In this document: positions 17,682-26,517 of the stretch, in pieces
How positions within the stretch are numbered: position 1 is the stretch's first letter
Layout of the letters: each line of letters begins with the position of its first letter
Assembly (NCBI RefSeq): GCF_016862895.1
Contig: NZ_BONV01000010.1
Location: forward strand, 186,001-250,000
From: Planotetraspora kaengkrachanensis
Lineage (GTDB): Bacteria; Actinomycetota; Actinomycetes; Streptosporangiales; Streptosporangiaceae
Direction of reading: 5' to 3'
DNA length: 64,000 nucleotides
The notes under the pieces: model-generated
Databases searched by the model: none
The model's input: only the letters and a program-made list of their open reading frames with translations
What the model was told of the DNA's origin: nothing
Position numbers and translations under genes: made by a program

Positions 17682-18401
17682 TCAGGCTGACGGCAGGCGG
17701 GCGGCGATGCCGTCCAGGAGGCGGTCGAGCCCGTAGGCGAACCGGTCCCCCACGTCGACATAGTCCTGCCCGCCCTCCGTCAGCATCCTCGCGACCATGG
17801 GAAAGCGCCCGCTCGCGACCACGGACTGCAGGTAGGGGACCTGCAGAGTCATCCACTCCATCAGGTCGAGGCCCGTACGGCGCAACGCCTCGGCCTCGGC
17901 CAGCTCGCTCTCCACGAATCCGTTGACGTAGGCGAAGACCGTGCCGATGACCGTCAGCATCTCGTTGAAGCTCAGGCCGAGACCGTCGACCATGCGCAGG
18001 GCCGTGTCGAGCATCCGTACCCGGTTCGGGCTCGGCTGCTGCCGGGTGCCCGACAACGGGGCGATCCACGGGTGGCGGAGGATGACCTCGCGGACCCGGC
18101 CGGCCAGCCCGCGCAGGTCGGCCCGCCAGTCTCCGGACAGGTCGAGGTCAGGCGGGGTGTAGTCCGCCACGACGGCGTCGATCATCAGCTCGATGACGTC
18201 GTCCTTGCCCGAGACGTATCGGTAGAGGGACATCGTCCCGGCCCCGATCTCGGTCGCTAGCCGGCGCATGGAGATCGCGGCCAGCCCTTCGGCGTCGGCG
18301 ATCCGGATGGCCGCCTCCGTCAGCTGCGCGCGGCTGAACGCCGGCCGCGGTCCCCTGGCGGGACGCTCCGGCCGCATCCAGAGGTTCTCCCGACTCGTCA
18401 T
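17682..18401 (-). CDS. TetR family repressor
   Basis: 239 residues. The N-terminal helix-turn-helix (AAIRIADAEGLAAISMRRLA...GTMSLYRYVSGKDDVIEL) and the C-terminal domain resemble the TetR_C group that includes TetR itself. ATG 18401 is preferred over GTG 18407 because GGGAG lies at the right distance. It is transcribed away from the solitary atpB gene; a perfect 21-bp palindrome and a second partial copy lie between them and are the likely operators. A small-molecule ligand is expected, and the EmrB-type exporter beyond atpB is a plausible co-target. Confidence 0.88.
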   Translation of the reverse strand: MTSRENLWMRPERPARGPRPAFSRAQLTEAAIRIADAEGLAAISMRRLATEIGAGTMSLYRYVSGKDDVIELMIDAVVADYTPPDLDLSGDWRADLRGLAGRVREVILRHPWIAPLSGTRQQPSPNRVRMLDTALRMVDGLGLSFNEMLTVIGTVFAYVNGFVESELAEAEALRRTGLDLMEWMTLQVPYLQSVVASGRFPMVARMLTEGGQDYVDVGDRFAYGLDRLLDGIAARLPSA

Positions 18402-18489
18402 CCTCACCGTCTCCCGCTCTGCCTGGTCTGAACTGCTACCACACCTCCGCGGCCTGATGAGACCTCGACAGTGTCACCGGCCAGATATT

Positions 18490-18503
18490 GCGTACGACGT
18501 ATC
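18490..18503. promoter_or_regulatory. Second, imperfect TetR operator
   Basis: GTACGACGTA (18492-18501) matches, on the opposite strand, the ten-base core TACGTCGTAC of the main operator. The centre-to-centre distance to the 18528-18548 site is about 41 bp. Binding is inferred. Confidence 0.45.
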
Positions 18504-18527
18504 CAGTAAGTAGTCTCGCATTCATAA

Positions 18528-18548
18528 ACCGAGTACGTCGTACTCGGT
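18528..18548. promoter_or_regulatory. TetR operator, 21-bp perfect palindrome
   Basis: ACCGAGTACG-T-CGTACTCGGT: ten-base arms around one central base. It lies in the TetR-atpB divergent region, ending 28 bases before the atpB start, where it would block initiation of the atpB transcript. Its length and symmetry are typical of TetR-family operators. Confidence 0.7.
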
Positions 18549-18576
18549 ATTGTGGTCACACGAGGGGACCCGGTCA

Positions 18577-19368
18577 GTGGGCGTGTCGCTTGTCGCCGTG
18601 GACGAGTTCGAGGCTCCGGGAATCGGCATCTTCGACTTCCCGCCGCTCTGGGACGGCGCACCGCACTGGCTGAACAAGCCCGTCGTCATGGCGGCGGCCG
18701 GTGTGATCCTGGTGTGCGCGCTCGCGTGGGCCGCGTTCGCCTCTCCGAAGCTGGTGCCGCGCGGCATGCAGAACGCCGGCGAGTACGTCTACGAGTTCGT
18801 GCGCGACCAGGTGGCCCGGCCGTTCCTGGGCAGGGACGCCGAACGCTGGATGCCGCTGCTGCTGAGCCTGTTCGCGCTGATCCTCGTCTGGAACTTCATG
18901 GGGGTCGTCCCCGTCCTGCAGTTCCCGGTGAACTCGCACATCGAGTTCCCGGTGATCTTCGCTCTGGTGGTCTACGTGCTGAAGATCTACCTGGGCATCA
19001 GGCACCAGGGGCTCGGCGGCTACTTCAAGAACATGATGTTCCCGCCCGGCCTGCCGAAGCCCCTCGCCATCGTCCTGTTCGCCCCGCTCGAACTGCTCTA
19101 CAACTTCGTCACCGCGCCGTTCACCCATGCCGTACGGCTGTTCGCCAACATGTTCGCGGGGCACCTGCTGCTGGCGTTCTTCAGCGCGGCCGGCTTCTGG
19201 TTCCTGATCGCGCATCCGACCCTGCCGGGCGCGACCGTCGGCATCCTCAGCGTGGTGACCGCCGTCGCGATGACGGGCCTGGAGATCTTCATCCAGTTCC
19301 TCCAGGCGTTCCTGTTCACCATGCTCGCCGCCATGTTCATCGGCGGCTCCCTGCACCCGGAGCACTGA
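18577..19368 (+). CDS. atpB: Solitary F0F1 ATP synthase subunit a
   Basis: 263 residues. Five to six membrane helices; the essential stator Arg is present in HAVRLFANMFAGHLLL (about residue 187), and the C-terminal helix GLEIFIQFLQAFLFTMLAAMFI carries the family's Glu/Gln pattern. Subunit a forms the proton half-channels at the c-ring. No other atp genes flank it: the neighbours are a TetR repressor and an MFS exporter. GTG 18577 is chosen for GAGGGGA at 18562-18568. It is therefore either a relocated or a second copy; the window cannot say which. The key residues are intact, so it is not obviously decayed. Confidence 0.88.
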   Translation: MGVSLVAVDEFEAPGIGIFDFPPLWDGAPHWLNKPVVMAAAGVILVCALAWAAFASPKLVPRGMQNAGEYVYEFVRDQVARPFLGRDAERWMPLLLSLFALILVWNFMGVVPVLQFPVNSHIEFPVIFALVVYVLKIYLGIRHQGLGGYFKNMMFPPGLPKPLAIVLFAPLELLYNFVTAPFTHAVRLFANMFAGHLLLAFFSAAGFWFLIAHPTLPGATVGILSVVTAVAMTGLEIFIQFLQAFLFTMLAAMFIGGSLHPEH

Positions 19369-19390
19369 CTCCCCCGGGCGAGGCCGCCGG

Positions 19391-20911
19391 TCAGTCGAAG
19401 GTGAGCTGCTCGGTGCGCCGGGGCATCAGCAGCAGCGCGCCCACGCTGAGCACGGCGACCACGATGAGCGCGAGGAACGTGTGGTGTGCCGCGTCGTAGA
19501 GCGCCCGGCGGACGAACGCGCCCACGGCGGAGTCGCGGACCGCCGAGCCCTGCCCTCCGAGCACCAGGCTGGTGGCGTCGACGCTCTTCGGGAGGTGACC
19601 GGCGACACCGGCCGGAGGGTGGGCGAACCGGTCGGCCAGCGTCGCGTTGGAGACGGCCCCCAGCACGGCCGCCCCCACCGCGCTGCCGATGGAGCGGCAG
19701 AACATGTTGGTCGCGGTCACCACGCCGCGCCTTTCCCAGCCGACGACCGACTGGACGGCGACGACGGTCGGGCTGGACGACAGGCCGAGGCCCGCCCCGA
19801 CGATGAAGCACGCCACGGCCACCTGCCACACCATGGCGTTCTGCGCGAGCAGCCCGCACAGGACGGCACCGGCCACGATGAGCAGGCTGCCGACGAGCGC
19901 CGTGTCCCTGAAGCCGATGCGCATGTAGACGCGTCCCGACAGGGCGGCGGCGATGGGCCACCCGATGGTGAGCGCGGCCAGCGCGAAGCCCGCCACCAGT
20001 GCCCCGGTGCCGAGCACCCCCTGCACATAGGTCGGGATGTAGGAGCTCAGCCCGATCAGGAGCGCGCCGACGCCCACCGCGACGAGATTGCCACCCGTGA
20101 GCGTGCGGTTGCGGAAGACCCACAGCGGCAGGACCGGCTCGGCCGCTTTCCGTTCGACCAGCACGAACGCCACCAGCAGGACGACGCCCACCACGAAGAT
20201 GACCACGCTGGGCACCGAGGTCCAGCCCCACGCGACCCCGCCTTCGAGCAGGCCGAGGATGAGGAGGGACGATCCCGCGATGAGCAGGGACGCCCCCGTG
20301 TAGTCGATGCGGTGCGAACCCGGTGTCACTTTCTCCTTGAAGCGCCGGGCGATCATCCACATCGCGACGGCGCCGAGGGGCAGGTTGATGAAGAAGATCC
20401 ACCGCCACGACACGTACTCGGAGAACACGCCGCCGAGGGTCGGCCCGAGGACCGAGGCGACGCCCCAGACGCTGGCGACGTAGCCCTGCACGCGGGCCCG
20501 CTCCTCGACCGTGTAGAGGTCACCGATCATCGTCATGCTGATCGGCTGGACCGCTCCGGCGCCGATGCCCTGGACGGCGCGGAACGCGATGAGCGCGGGC
20601 ATGCTCCAGGCGAACCCGCACAACACCGAACCGATGAGGAATGCGGCGATGCCGAGCAGGATCACCGGCTTGCGTCCCGCGATGTCGGCGAACTTGCCGT
20701 ACAGCGGGACAGTCACCGCCTGCGTCAGCAGATATATCGAGAAGAGCCAGGGGAACTGGGAGAAACCGCCGAGGTCGCTGACGATGGACGGCACCGCGGT
20801 CGCGATGATCGTGCTGTCCAGAGCCACCAGTCCGGTGGAGAGCATGACGGCGGCCAGCACCGGTCCACGCTCCGAACGGAGACCGATGCCCTTCGAGATC
20901 GTTGTTGCCAC
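19391..20911 (-). CDS. EmrB/QacA-type MFS multidrug exporter (DHA2)
   Basis: 506 residues with 14 predicted membrane helices. Family motifs: LVALDSTIIATAVPSIV in helix 1, GKFADIAGRKPVILLG in the 2-3 loop, and FRAVQGIGAGAVQPI in helix 4. It exports drugs or cationic compounds by proton antiport. GTG 20911 follows AAGGAG (about 20923-20928). Convergent with atpB, with 22 bases between the stops. Regulation by the TetR repressor is possible but no operator copy was seen at its own start. Confidence 0.88.
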   Translation of the reverse strand: MATTISKGIGLRSERGPVLAAVMLSTGLVALDSTIIATAVPSIVSDLGGFSQFPWLFSIYLLTQAVTVPLYGKFADIAGRKPVILLGIAAFLIGSVLCGFAWSMPALIAFRAVQGIGAGAVQPISMTMIGDLYTVEERARVQGYVASVWGVASVLGPTLGGVFSEYVSWRWIFFINLPLGAVAMWMIARRFKEKVTPGSHRIDYTGASLLIAGSSLLILGLLEGGVAWGWTSVPSVVIFVVGVVLLVAFVLVERKAAEPVLPLWVFRNRTLTGGNLVAVGVGALLIGLSSYIPTYVQGVLGTGALVAGFALAALTIGWPIAAALSGRVYMRIGFRDTALVGSLLIVAGAVLCGLLAQNAMVWQVAVACFIVGAGLGLSSSPTVVAVQSVVGWERRGVVTATNMFCRSIGSAVGAAVLGAVSNATLADRFAHPPAGVAGHLPKSVDATSLVLGGQGSAVRDSAVGAFVRRALYDAAHHTFLALIVVAVLSVGALLLMPRRTEQLTFD

Positions 20912-21059
20912 GTGGGGAGGTTCTCCTTGCGGGTCGAGCACGAAATCACGAACGGACTCGTCCACCTGAGGGCGCACTCGTCCCGACAAGCGCCAACTCC
21001 GGCCGCACCTTCCGCATTCCCCGGCGGCCAGGTCAGGTCCCCCGACCTGGCCGGCGGGG

Positions 21060-22472
21060 CTACCCCTTCACCGGCGGAACGGGCGTGACACCGCGGGCGA
21101 TCGCCATCATCGGTTTCGTGAGATCGGGCGTGGCCCAGATCCGTACGCCCAGGCCGGGCCGGATCACCCACAGGAGCATCCGGCCCTTGTCCATTGATCT
21201 GTCCGCCCGCATGACGCGCCCTTCCAGCGCCGGGACTCCCCGCACCGCCGTCTCGTGCACGTCGAAGAGGTGTTCGTCGGTCGGCCAGCTGACTTGGCGC
21301 AGGCTCTGGAGGTTCTGTGCGCGAGGCCCGCGTACGACCTCCACGGACAGGCTTCCGCCGTCGTTGCGGTTGAACCACCGGCCCTGACCGTCGTTCACCC
21401 CATGTACCTCGCCGGAGGCGTCCCGCAGGTCGTCGGGCATGTAGCCCAGCCGTACGCCCGCGAGATCGTGGTCCCACGGCACCCGGAGAGCGAGCGCGAT
21501 CTGTTCGAGGTACTTCCCGGCCGAGGCGGATGTCGTCACCCGCAGCACCAGATGCTCGTGCTCCACCCAGACCAGGTCGTCGTGACCGGCCGACATCATG
21601 CCGCTTCCGCGCCGGAGCCAGGTGTTCCCTTCGGGGATGGCGAGCAGAGCGCCGAGCGCCGTGCGGTCGGGCACCGGTTCGCCGGGCCGGTAGACCGTCA
21701 CCTGGATCGAGCGGTCGCCCTGGGACCAGCGGACGGCCTTGCCCGTCAGTTCGTGGTCGATGACATCGAACGCCACGGGTGCCCCGAACCCCGTGGGCAG
21801 CCCGCGAACCTCGACACCGTCGACGCGATCGAGGCCCTCCGGCAGGTGAGTGATCCGCTCGTCAGGGACCTCTGGCTGGACCCGGAGGCCCGCGGCGATC
21901 CTGTCCAGGTCGTCCTTCAGCGACACCGAGGTCATGACCCTCAGCACGAGACCCGGCTCGGCCACCCACATCCGATCGGTACGGTCGGGGGAACTGACGT
22001 ACCCGTCGTTCAGGGTCGACTCATCGGCGCCGGGCAGGATGTTCAGGGCAAGGATGTCCTGGACGTCCTCGACTGAGCGCTCGGTCCGGTAGACGGAGAC
22101 CTGGACGAACCGGTTTCCCTCAGACCACATCAGCGCCTTTCCCTGGAGGCGGACCGTTCCCCGCCGGTCACGTTCCTTGAGCGGCAACGCTTCGGGCTCA
22201 CCCAGGTCGTCGGGCAGATAGCGGACGTCGACTCCGTCGATCGTGGCGACGGGTCTCACGGCCGCCGTCCGATCCGCTCGCTGGAACGCCACGAATGCCG
22301 GTACGGCTCCCGCCACGAGGAAGACGGCGGCCACGGTGGCCACGAGCCTCAGCCGGCGGTGCCTCCTGTGTCGCGAGAGCCGTACGACCTGGTCGACCAG
22401 ATCCGGCGCGGCCCGCAGCGAGTCGGTCTCCTCCGTCATGGCCTGGCGCAGTTCGTCCTCAAGCGTCGACAT
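21060..22472 (-). CDS. Single-pass membrane protein with three repeats, partner of the ECF sigma factor
   Basis: 470 residues: a cytoplasmic N-terminus (~45 residues, MSTLEDELRQAMTEETDSLRA), one membrane helix (about 44-63), then three extracytoplasmic repeats of ~125-130 residues. Each repeat carries a version of VDVRYLPDDLGEP / VEVRGLPTGFGAP / VRLGYMPDDLRDA, a W-x-x-GDRSIQVTVYR strand and LVLRVTTS. Its start overlaps the sigma factor by 14 bases. The layout is that of a membrane anti-sigma/sensor, but no zinc-binding anti-sigma motif is present in the N-terminus. Confidence 0.7.
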   Translation of the reverse strand: MSTLEDELRQAMTEETDSLRAAPDLVDQVVRLSRHRRHRRLRLVATVAAVFLVAGAVPAFVAFQRADRTAAVRPVATIDGVDVRYLPDDLGEPEALPLKERDRRGTVRLQGKALMWSEGNRFVQVSVYRTERSVEDVQDILALNILPGADESTLNDGYVSSPDRTDRMWVAEPGLVLRVMTSVSLKDDLDRIAAGLRVQPEVPDERITHLPEGLDRVDGVEVRGLPTGFGAPVAFDVIDHELTGKAVRWSQGDRSIQVTVYRPGEPVPDRTALGALLAIPEGNTWLRRGSGMMSAGHDDLVWVEHEHLVLRVTTSASAGKYLEQIALALRVPWDHDLAGVRLGYMPDDLRDASGEVHGVNDGQGRWFNRNDGGSLSVEVVRGPRAQNLQSLRQVSWPTDEHLFDVHETAVRGVPALEGRVMRADRSMDKGRMLLWVIRPGLGVRIWATPDLTKPMMAIARGVTPVPPVKG

Positions 22473-22962
22473 TCGTGACCACCTCCCGGTCCACCAGCAC
22501 GCGCAGCCGCGCCAAGGCCTTGGATGCCTGGCTCTTGACCGTCCCGACGGAGCACCCGAGCACCTTCGCCGTCTGGGCCTCGGTCATGTCCTCCCAGAAC
22601 CGCAGGACCACCACCGCCCGCTGCCGGGGCGGCAGGGCACGCAGGGCGTCGAGCAGAACCTGCCGCAATTCGATGTCCCTCCGAACGAAGGGCAGGTCGG
22701 GCGGGGAGTGCACGGGGATGAACCGCAGAACGGCACGGCGCCGAGCCCGGCTGATCGCCAGATTGACGATGATCCGCCGGACGTACGGTTCGGGATCGGC
22801 GTCCCCGCGCAGCCGGTGCCAGTTGCGGTACGCCCGCTCCAGCGCGCTCTGCAGCACGTCCTCCGCCTCGGCCGCGGATCCGCACGTCAGATGTGCCGTA
22901 CGCAACAGAGCGGTGGCCCGTGCCGCCACGAACTCGGCGAACCCCGCGTCGGGCGGGGTCAT
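22459..22962 (-). CDS. SigE-family ECF RNA polymerase sigma factor
   Basis: 167 residues with regions 2 (LLRTAHLTCGSAAEAEDVLQSALERAYRNW) and 4 (LPPRQRAVVVLRFWEDMTEAQTAKVLGCSVGTVKSQASKALARLR), typical of the small actinobacterial SigE-like ECF group. First gene of a two-gene operon with the three-repeat membrane protein, which probably controls it. Confidence 0.92.
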   Translation of the reverse strand: MTPPDAGFAEFVAARATALLRTAHLTCGSAAEAEDVLQSALERAYRNWHRLRGDADPEPYVRRIIVNLAISRARRRAVLRFIPVHSPPDLPFVRRDIELRQVLLDALRALPPRQRAVVVLRFWEDMTEAQTAKVLGCSVGTVKSQASKALARLRVLVDREVVTNVDA

Positions 22963-23144
22963 GGTGCTCCCAGGGGACTCATGTCCTTCACGTACGCATG
23001 ATCACGTCAAAAGGTTGCCTCCGGATTCAGCCGAGATCGGTCTGTCATCAGATGACGCCCCTCCGGACGACAAGCCGGTACGGCGACCTCGCCGTCCACG
23101 AGGCCGCCGTACCGGTCACCCATGACCGAGGGCGAGTGCCCGGC

Positions 23145-23792
23145 TCAGACCAGCACGGGCTCCGGGGACCACAGTCCGTCGATCTCCTGCTCCGCTGCGG
23201 CGAGGCTCTTGTTCGCCAGCGGGATCAGCTCGGCCATGGCGGGCGTGACCTCCGCGAGCGTGAGTTCGGCCGCGATGAAGCGCGGCTCCAGTCCGGTGAC
23301 GGAGAGGCCGTGCGGCAGCCACGGCTCGGCGTGGTCCCAGCCCTCACGAGGCGCGCCCGGGGTGTAACCGCCGCCCCGGCTGGCGACCACGACGAAGTCG
23401 CGTCCGCCGAGCAGGCCGGTCATGGTCGCGGGGTCGAACGACAGCCCGCCGGCGATGATGTGGTCCACCCAGGCCTTGACGCTGCTCGGCGCCCCGTAGT
23501 TGTACAGCGGGAGCCCGAGCACGATGGCGTCGGCCTCCTTCACCTCGTTGACGAGCACCTCGGTGAGTGCCCACGACGCCGCCTGCGCGGGCGTGTGCTG
23601 ATCAGGCGGAATCATCCTGGCCAGTCCCCCGGCCGCGTCGAGGTGCGGCAGAGGTTCAACGCCCAGGTCCCTGTACGTGACGGTCCCGCCGGGATGCCTG
23701 GCCTGCCATACGGCGGCGGCGCGGGCGCTGAGCTTACGGCTGACGGATCGGTCGCCCTGGATGCTCGAGTCGATGTGCAACAGGTGAGTCAT
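23145..23792 (-). CDS. azoR: FMN-dependent NADH-azoreductase
   Basis: 215 residues of the flavodoxin-like AzoR family: HIDSSIQGDRSVSRKLS binds the FMN phosphate, and LPLYNYGAPSSVKAWVDHI and SRGGGYTPG are family motifs. It reduces quinones and azo compounds by two-electron transfer from NAD(P)H. Divergent from a MarR regulator 85 bases away, an arrangement typical of quinone-stress control. Confidence 0.92.
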   Translation of the reverse strand: MTHLLHIDSSIQGDRSVSRKLSARAAAVWQARHPGGTVTYRDLGVEPLPHLDAAGGLARMIPPDQHTPAQAASWALTEVLVNEVKEADAIVLGLPLYNYGAPSSVKAWVDHIIAGGLSFDPATMTGLLGGRDFVVVASRGGGYTPGAPREGWDHAEPWLPHGLSVTGLEPRFIAAELTLAEVTPAMAELIPLANKSLAAAEQEIDGLWSPEPVLV

Positions 23793-23837
23793 ATCACTGA
23801 CCTTCCATAGATGGTTTGTGTTGCATCAATGATTAGC

Positions 23838-23853
23838 GCTCCATGCATGGAAC
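23838..23853. promoter_or_regulatory. Palindrome between azoR and marR genes
   Basis: GCTCCATGCATGGAAC contains a perfect 12-bp palindrome TCCATGCATGGA (23840-23851), lying 25-40 bases before the MarR start and inside the only region where promoters for both divergent genes can sit. A likely MarR operator. Confidence 0.5.
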
Positions 23854-23877
23854 GTCAACTCGGCTAGAATCGACCCC

Positions 23878-24342
23878 ATGGCCTCCCTGCCCGTCGTCAA
23901 CCAGCCGGTGCATCGGTCAGGCGCGCTGCTCGACCAGCTGGCCCGCCGTGTGCGTCTGCGCTCCGAGTCGGTGCTGGCGCCGCTCGGCCTTCGTGTCCGC
24001 CACCTCATCGCCCTCACGGTGCTGCGGGACCGCGGTGGCTGCACGCAACAGGCGCTCGCGACCACACTGGAGATTGACGGGACGAACATCGTCGGCCTGC
24101 TGAACGACCTCGAAGCCGAGAATCTGATCGCACGGCGGCGCTCGCCAGAAGACCGCCGCCGCCACGTCGTCGAGCTCACGGACGCCGGCGCCAAGCGGCT
24201 CGCCAAGGCGGAGTTCGCGCTCGCGGCGGTCGAGGACGAAGTGTTCGCGGCGCTGAGCGACGCACAGCGGGAGGCGCTCTACGGGCTGCTCCAGCAGGCT
24301 CTCGGCACCGGCGACGACGGCTGCGTGGCCGCGATCGACTAG
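23878..24342 (+). CDS. MarR family regulator
   Basis: 154 residues with the MarR winged helix (QQALATTLEIDGTNIVGLLNDLEAENLIARRRSPEDRRRHVVELTDAG). Divergent from the azoreductase; probably represses both genes until a quinone or oxidant releases it. No Cys-based sensor is obvious apart from a Cys before the recognition helix (GGCTQQALA). Confidence 0.9.
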   Translation: MASLPVVNQPVHRSGALLDQLARRVRLRSESVLAPLGLRVRHLIALTVLRDRGGCTQQALATTLEIDGTNIVGLLNDLEAENLIARRRSPEDRRRHVVELTDAGAKRLAKAEFALAAVEDEVFAALSDAQREALYGLLQQALGTGDDGCVAAID

Positions 24343-24411
24343 GCCCTTTTCGACGCCCTCCTGTCGGCAGCGCGGACGGGAGGGCGGGGTTGCGGTGATT
24401 CACGCCAAGGG

Positions 24412-24990
24412 TTGCACCGGACGAAGGAGGGCTGGGAGCTCCAGTTCGCCACGAACCACCTCGGGCATTTCGCCCTCGCGCTCCGCCTCCACGACGCCCT
24501 CGCCCAGTCCGGAGACGCCCGGATCGTCTCGGTGAGCTCGAACGCGCACCGCGTGTCGCCGATCGCCTTCGACGACATCATGTTCGAGCGGCGGCCGTAT
24601 GAGGGATGGTCGGCGTACGGCCAGTCGAAGACCGCCAACGTCCTGCTCGCGGTCGAGGCGGCCAGGCGCTGGGCGGCCGACGGCATCACGGCCAACGCCC
24701 TCCTGCCCGGCGGCATCCGCACCGGCCTCCAGCGCCACCAGACCAGCGCGGCGGCCCAGGAGATCTTCGACAACTACGACTGGAAGACCCCCGAGCAGGG
24801 CGCGTCCACCTCCGTGCTGTTCGCCGCGTCCCCGCTCGTCGCGGGAGTCGGCGGACGGTACTTCGAGGACAACGACGTAGCCGAACTCACGGCGGACCTG
24901 CATGCGGAAAGCGGCGTGCGCGCCCATGCCCTCGACCCCGTCGCCGCCGAGCGACTGTGGGAGGTCTCCCTGGAACTGATCGGCCGCTGA
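24412..24990 (+). pseudogene. SDR oxidoreductase lacking its N-terminal third
   Basis: The readable part begins at the middle of the fold (RTKEGWELQFATNHLGHFAL) and continues with SVSSNAHR, the catalytic YGQSK and NALLPGGIRTGL. The TGxxxGIG NAD-binding strand and the NNAG strand are absent upstream, where the MarR gene ends only 70 bases away. No good start codon or ribosome-binding site. Family: retinol-dehydrogenase/WWOX-like SDRs. Most likely a deletion remnant. Confidence 0.7.
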
Positions 24991-25067
24991 CCGCGACGCC
25001 GAAGGGACCGCACCCGGCCGCGGCTCGCCCTATCCGCACCGCGAATCGCGTGAGCGCGGAGGGCGGC

Positions 25068-25439
25068 TCACTCGGGGAGGTGACAGACGGCCTCGACGTT
25101 GTTGCCGTCCGGGTCGCGCACGAAGGCGCCGTAGTAACCCGCGTGATACTCGGGCCATACGCGCGGCTCATGCAGAATCTCGGCACCGGCGTCGACCGCG
25201 ATTCTGAAGAATTCATTCACCGCAGCCCGATCGGGTGCGGCGAACGCGATGTGCGACTCGCGGAAGCCGTCACCCGTCGCCTTCTGCCCGAGCCAGAAGT
25301 CGGGTTTCTGCGCGACGCCATAGCCGATCACACTGCCGAAATCCATCAGACGCCGACCGCCGAGCGGGGCGAGCACGGCGTCGTAGAACGCGGCGCTGGC
25401 GGCCACGTCGGCGCATTGAATAGCTAAATGATCAAGCAT
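25068..25439 (-). CDS. VOC (glyoxalase-like) domain protein
   Basis: 123 residues forming two beta-alpha-beta-beta-beta units: LDHLAIQCADVAASAAFYDAVLAPLG at the start and YYGAFVRDPDGNNVEAVCH at the end, with candidate metal ligands His5 and Glu near the C-terminus. Members act as lyases, dioxygenases or antibiotic-binding proteins; the role here is not determined. Confidence 0.85.
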   Translation of the reverse strand: MLDHLAIQCADVAASAAFYDAVLAPLGGRRLMDFGSVIGYGVAQKPDFWLGQKATGDGFRESHIAFAAPDRAAVNEFFRIAVDAGAEILHEPRVWPEYHAGYYGAFVRDPDGNNVEAVCHLPE

Positions 25440-25568
25440 TCGGCCATTGTGTCAGACACGCTGAGGCCACGCAGGGCGCAGGCTCTTTTCCAATGGCCGT
25501 ACACAGCCGGCGATTCCCGTAGCCGCGTGCCCGAACTCTCGGCACACGGGTGATTTAGGTTGAACCGC

Positions 25569-25701
25569 ATGAACGTCCACAGACGCGCCTACCTTCCGGC
25601 GCTGTCCTGATTGCCGGGAACACAACATCGTGCGCGAGGGCGACTTCGTATGCGTCTTCTGCGGCGGCGCTCTCCCTCAGGAATGGAATGTGGACCTGTG
25701 A
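25569..25701 (+). pseudogene. Small zinc-ribbon protein, apparently frameshifted
   Basis: A frame ending at TGA 25699-25701 reads RRCPDCREHNIVREGDFVC and CVFCGGALPQEW, a two-knuckle CxxC/CxxC zinc ribbon of about 42 residues, but it has no start codon in frame. The neighbouring frame starts at ATG 25569 (MNVHRRAYLPALS) and stops at 25608-25610. One indel near 25603-25608 would join them into a ~45-residue protein. Confidence 0.45.
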
Positions 25702-26312
25702 CCGGTGTTGTCCGGCTCAGGGCGCGGAAACCGTGTGCGCATCTCGACGATGCAGGTGTCGCGGGACGTGGGACCGTCGAATCGGAGGCGATCGTAGGCC
25801 GCGAACTCGGGTTCCAATGCATCGAGTTCGTCGATCAGAGCGTGCAGGCGCTCGGACCACTGCGCTGACCCGGCATCCGGCTCGTCCGGCGCGGCCTTGA
25901 TCGCGCTCGTCAGGTAACCCTTGCGCTGGATGTTGGCCGGGGTGACCGAGTGCAGACACACATATTGCCCGCTCAAGTAGGAGCTCCACTCGTCCCGTGC
26001 CACAGCATGGTCGGCCCAGTAGTCGGTGAACCAGGTTTCGAGCCGGTCCATGCCGCCCGCCTGTTCCGTGAGAGCGAACAGGTCGGCCGGAACCATCTCG
26101 GCGCCGTCGGAGCGGAGGTAGCCGGGAAGCGGCAGGCGCCGCTCCAGCATCAACTGGCGGACCTCGTCGGCATCGCGGCCGCGTGCCGCGCACAGTTCCT
26201 CAAGGACGACGAACTGCACGCTGACGTAGGCGTCGTCGGCGTCGGACATCGGATGGTGTCCGTTGACCTCCAGGAACCGCTCGGCAAGCCGCAGTTTCAG
26301 GTCCGTCTTCAT
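25677..26312 (-). CDS. DUF6058-like protein
   Basis: 211 residues. Conserved-looking blocks are NGHHPMSDADDAYV, LPLPGYLRSDGAEMVPADLFAL and SSYLSGQYVCLHSVTPANIQRKG. I place it tentatively with the actinobacterial DUF6058 family, whose function is not established; that assignment is from memory. ATG 26312 follows an AAAGG. Its 3' end overlaps the convergent zinc-ribbon remnant. Confidence 0.6.
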   Translation of the reverse strand: MKTDLKLRLAERFLEVNGHHPMSDADDAYVSVQFVVLEELCAARGRDADEVRQLMLERRLPLPGYLRSDGAEMVPADLFALTEQAGGMDRLETWFTDYWADHAVARDEWSSYLSGQYVCLHSVTPANIQRKGYLTSAIKAAPDEPDAGSAQWSERLHALIDELDALEPEFAAYDRLRFDGPTSRDTCIVEMRTRFPRPEPDNTGHRSTFHS

Positions 26313-26517
26313 CACGATTGGCCTTTCGCCGTCACCCGCGCGGAGACTCCGCACAACGTGCTCCGCACGCTAGCCATGGACCATTTCGGCCCTGATCGAA
26401 TCATGCAGGCGCGTCGACACCCGTTGGCGTCCCGCCGCCGTCACCGGCCGGCTCCCGGCCGGGACAGGTGGAATACGGCGACCGGCAGAAATCCTGCGCG
26501 AAAGATCTCTATAGTCG

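Noticed and set aside
22995-23004. Another copy of the array word (GCATGATCAC) upstream of the sigma factor
   Set aside because: A single 10-base match with no 53-bp neighbours; it could be chance. A similar lone match near 31684 was treated the same way.
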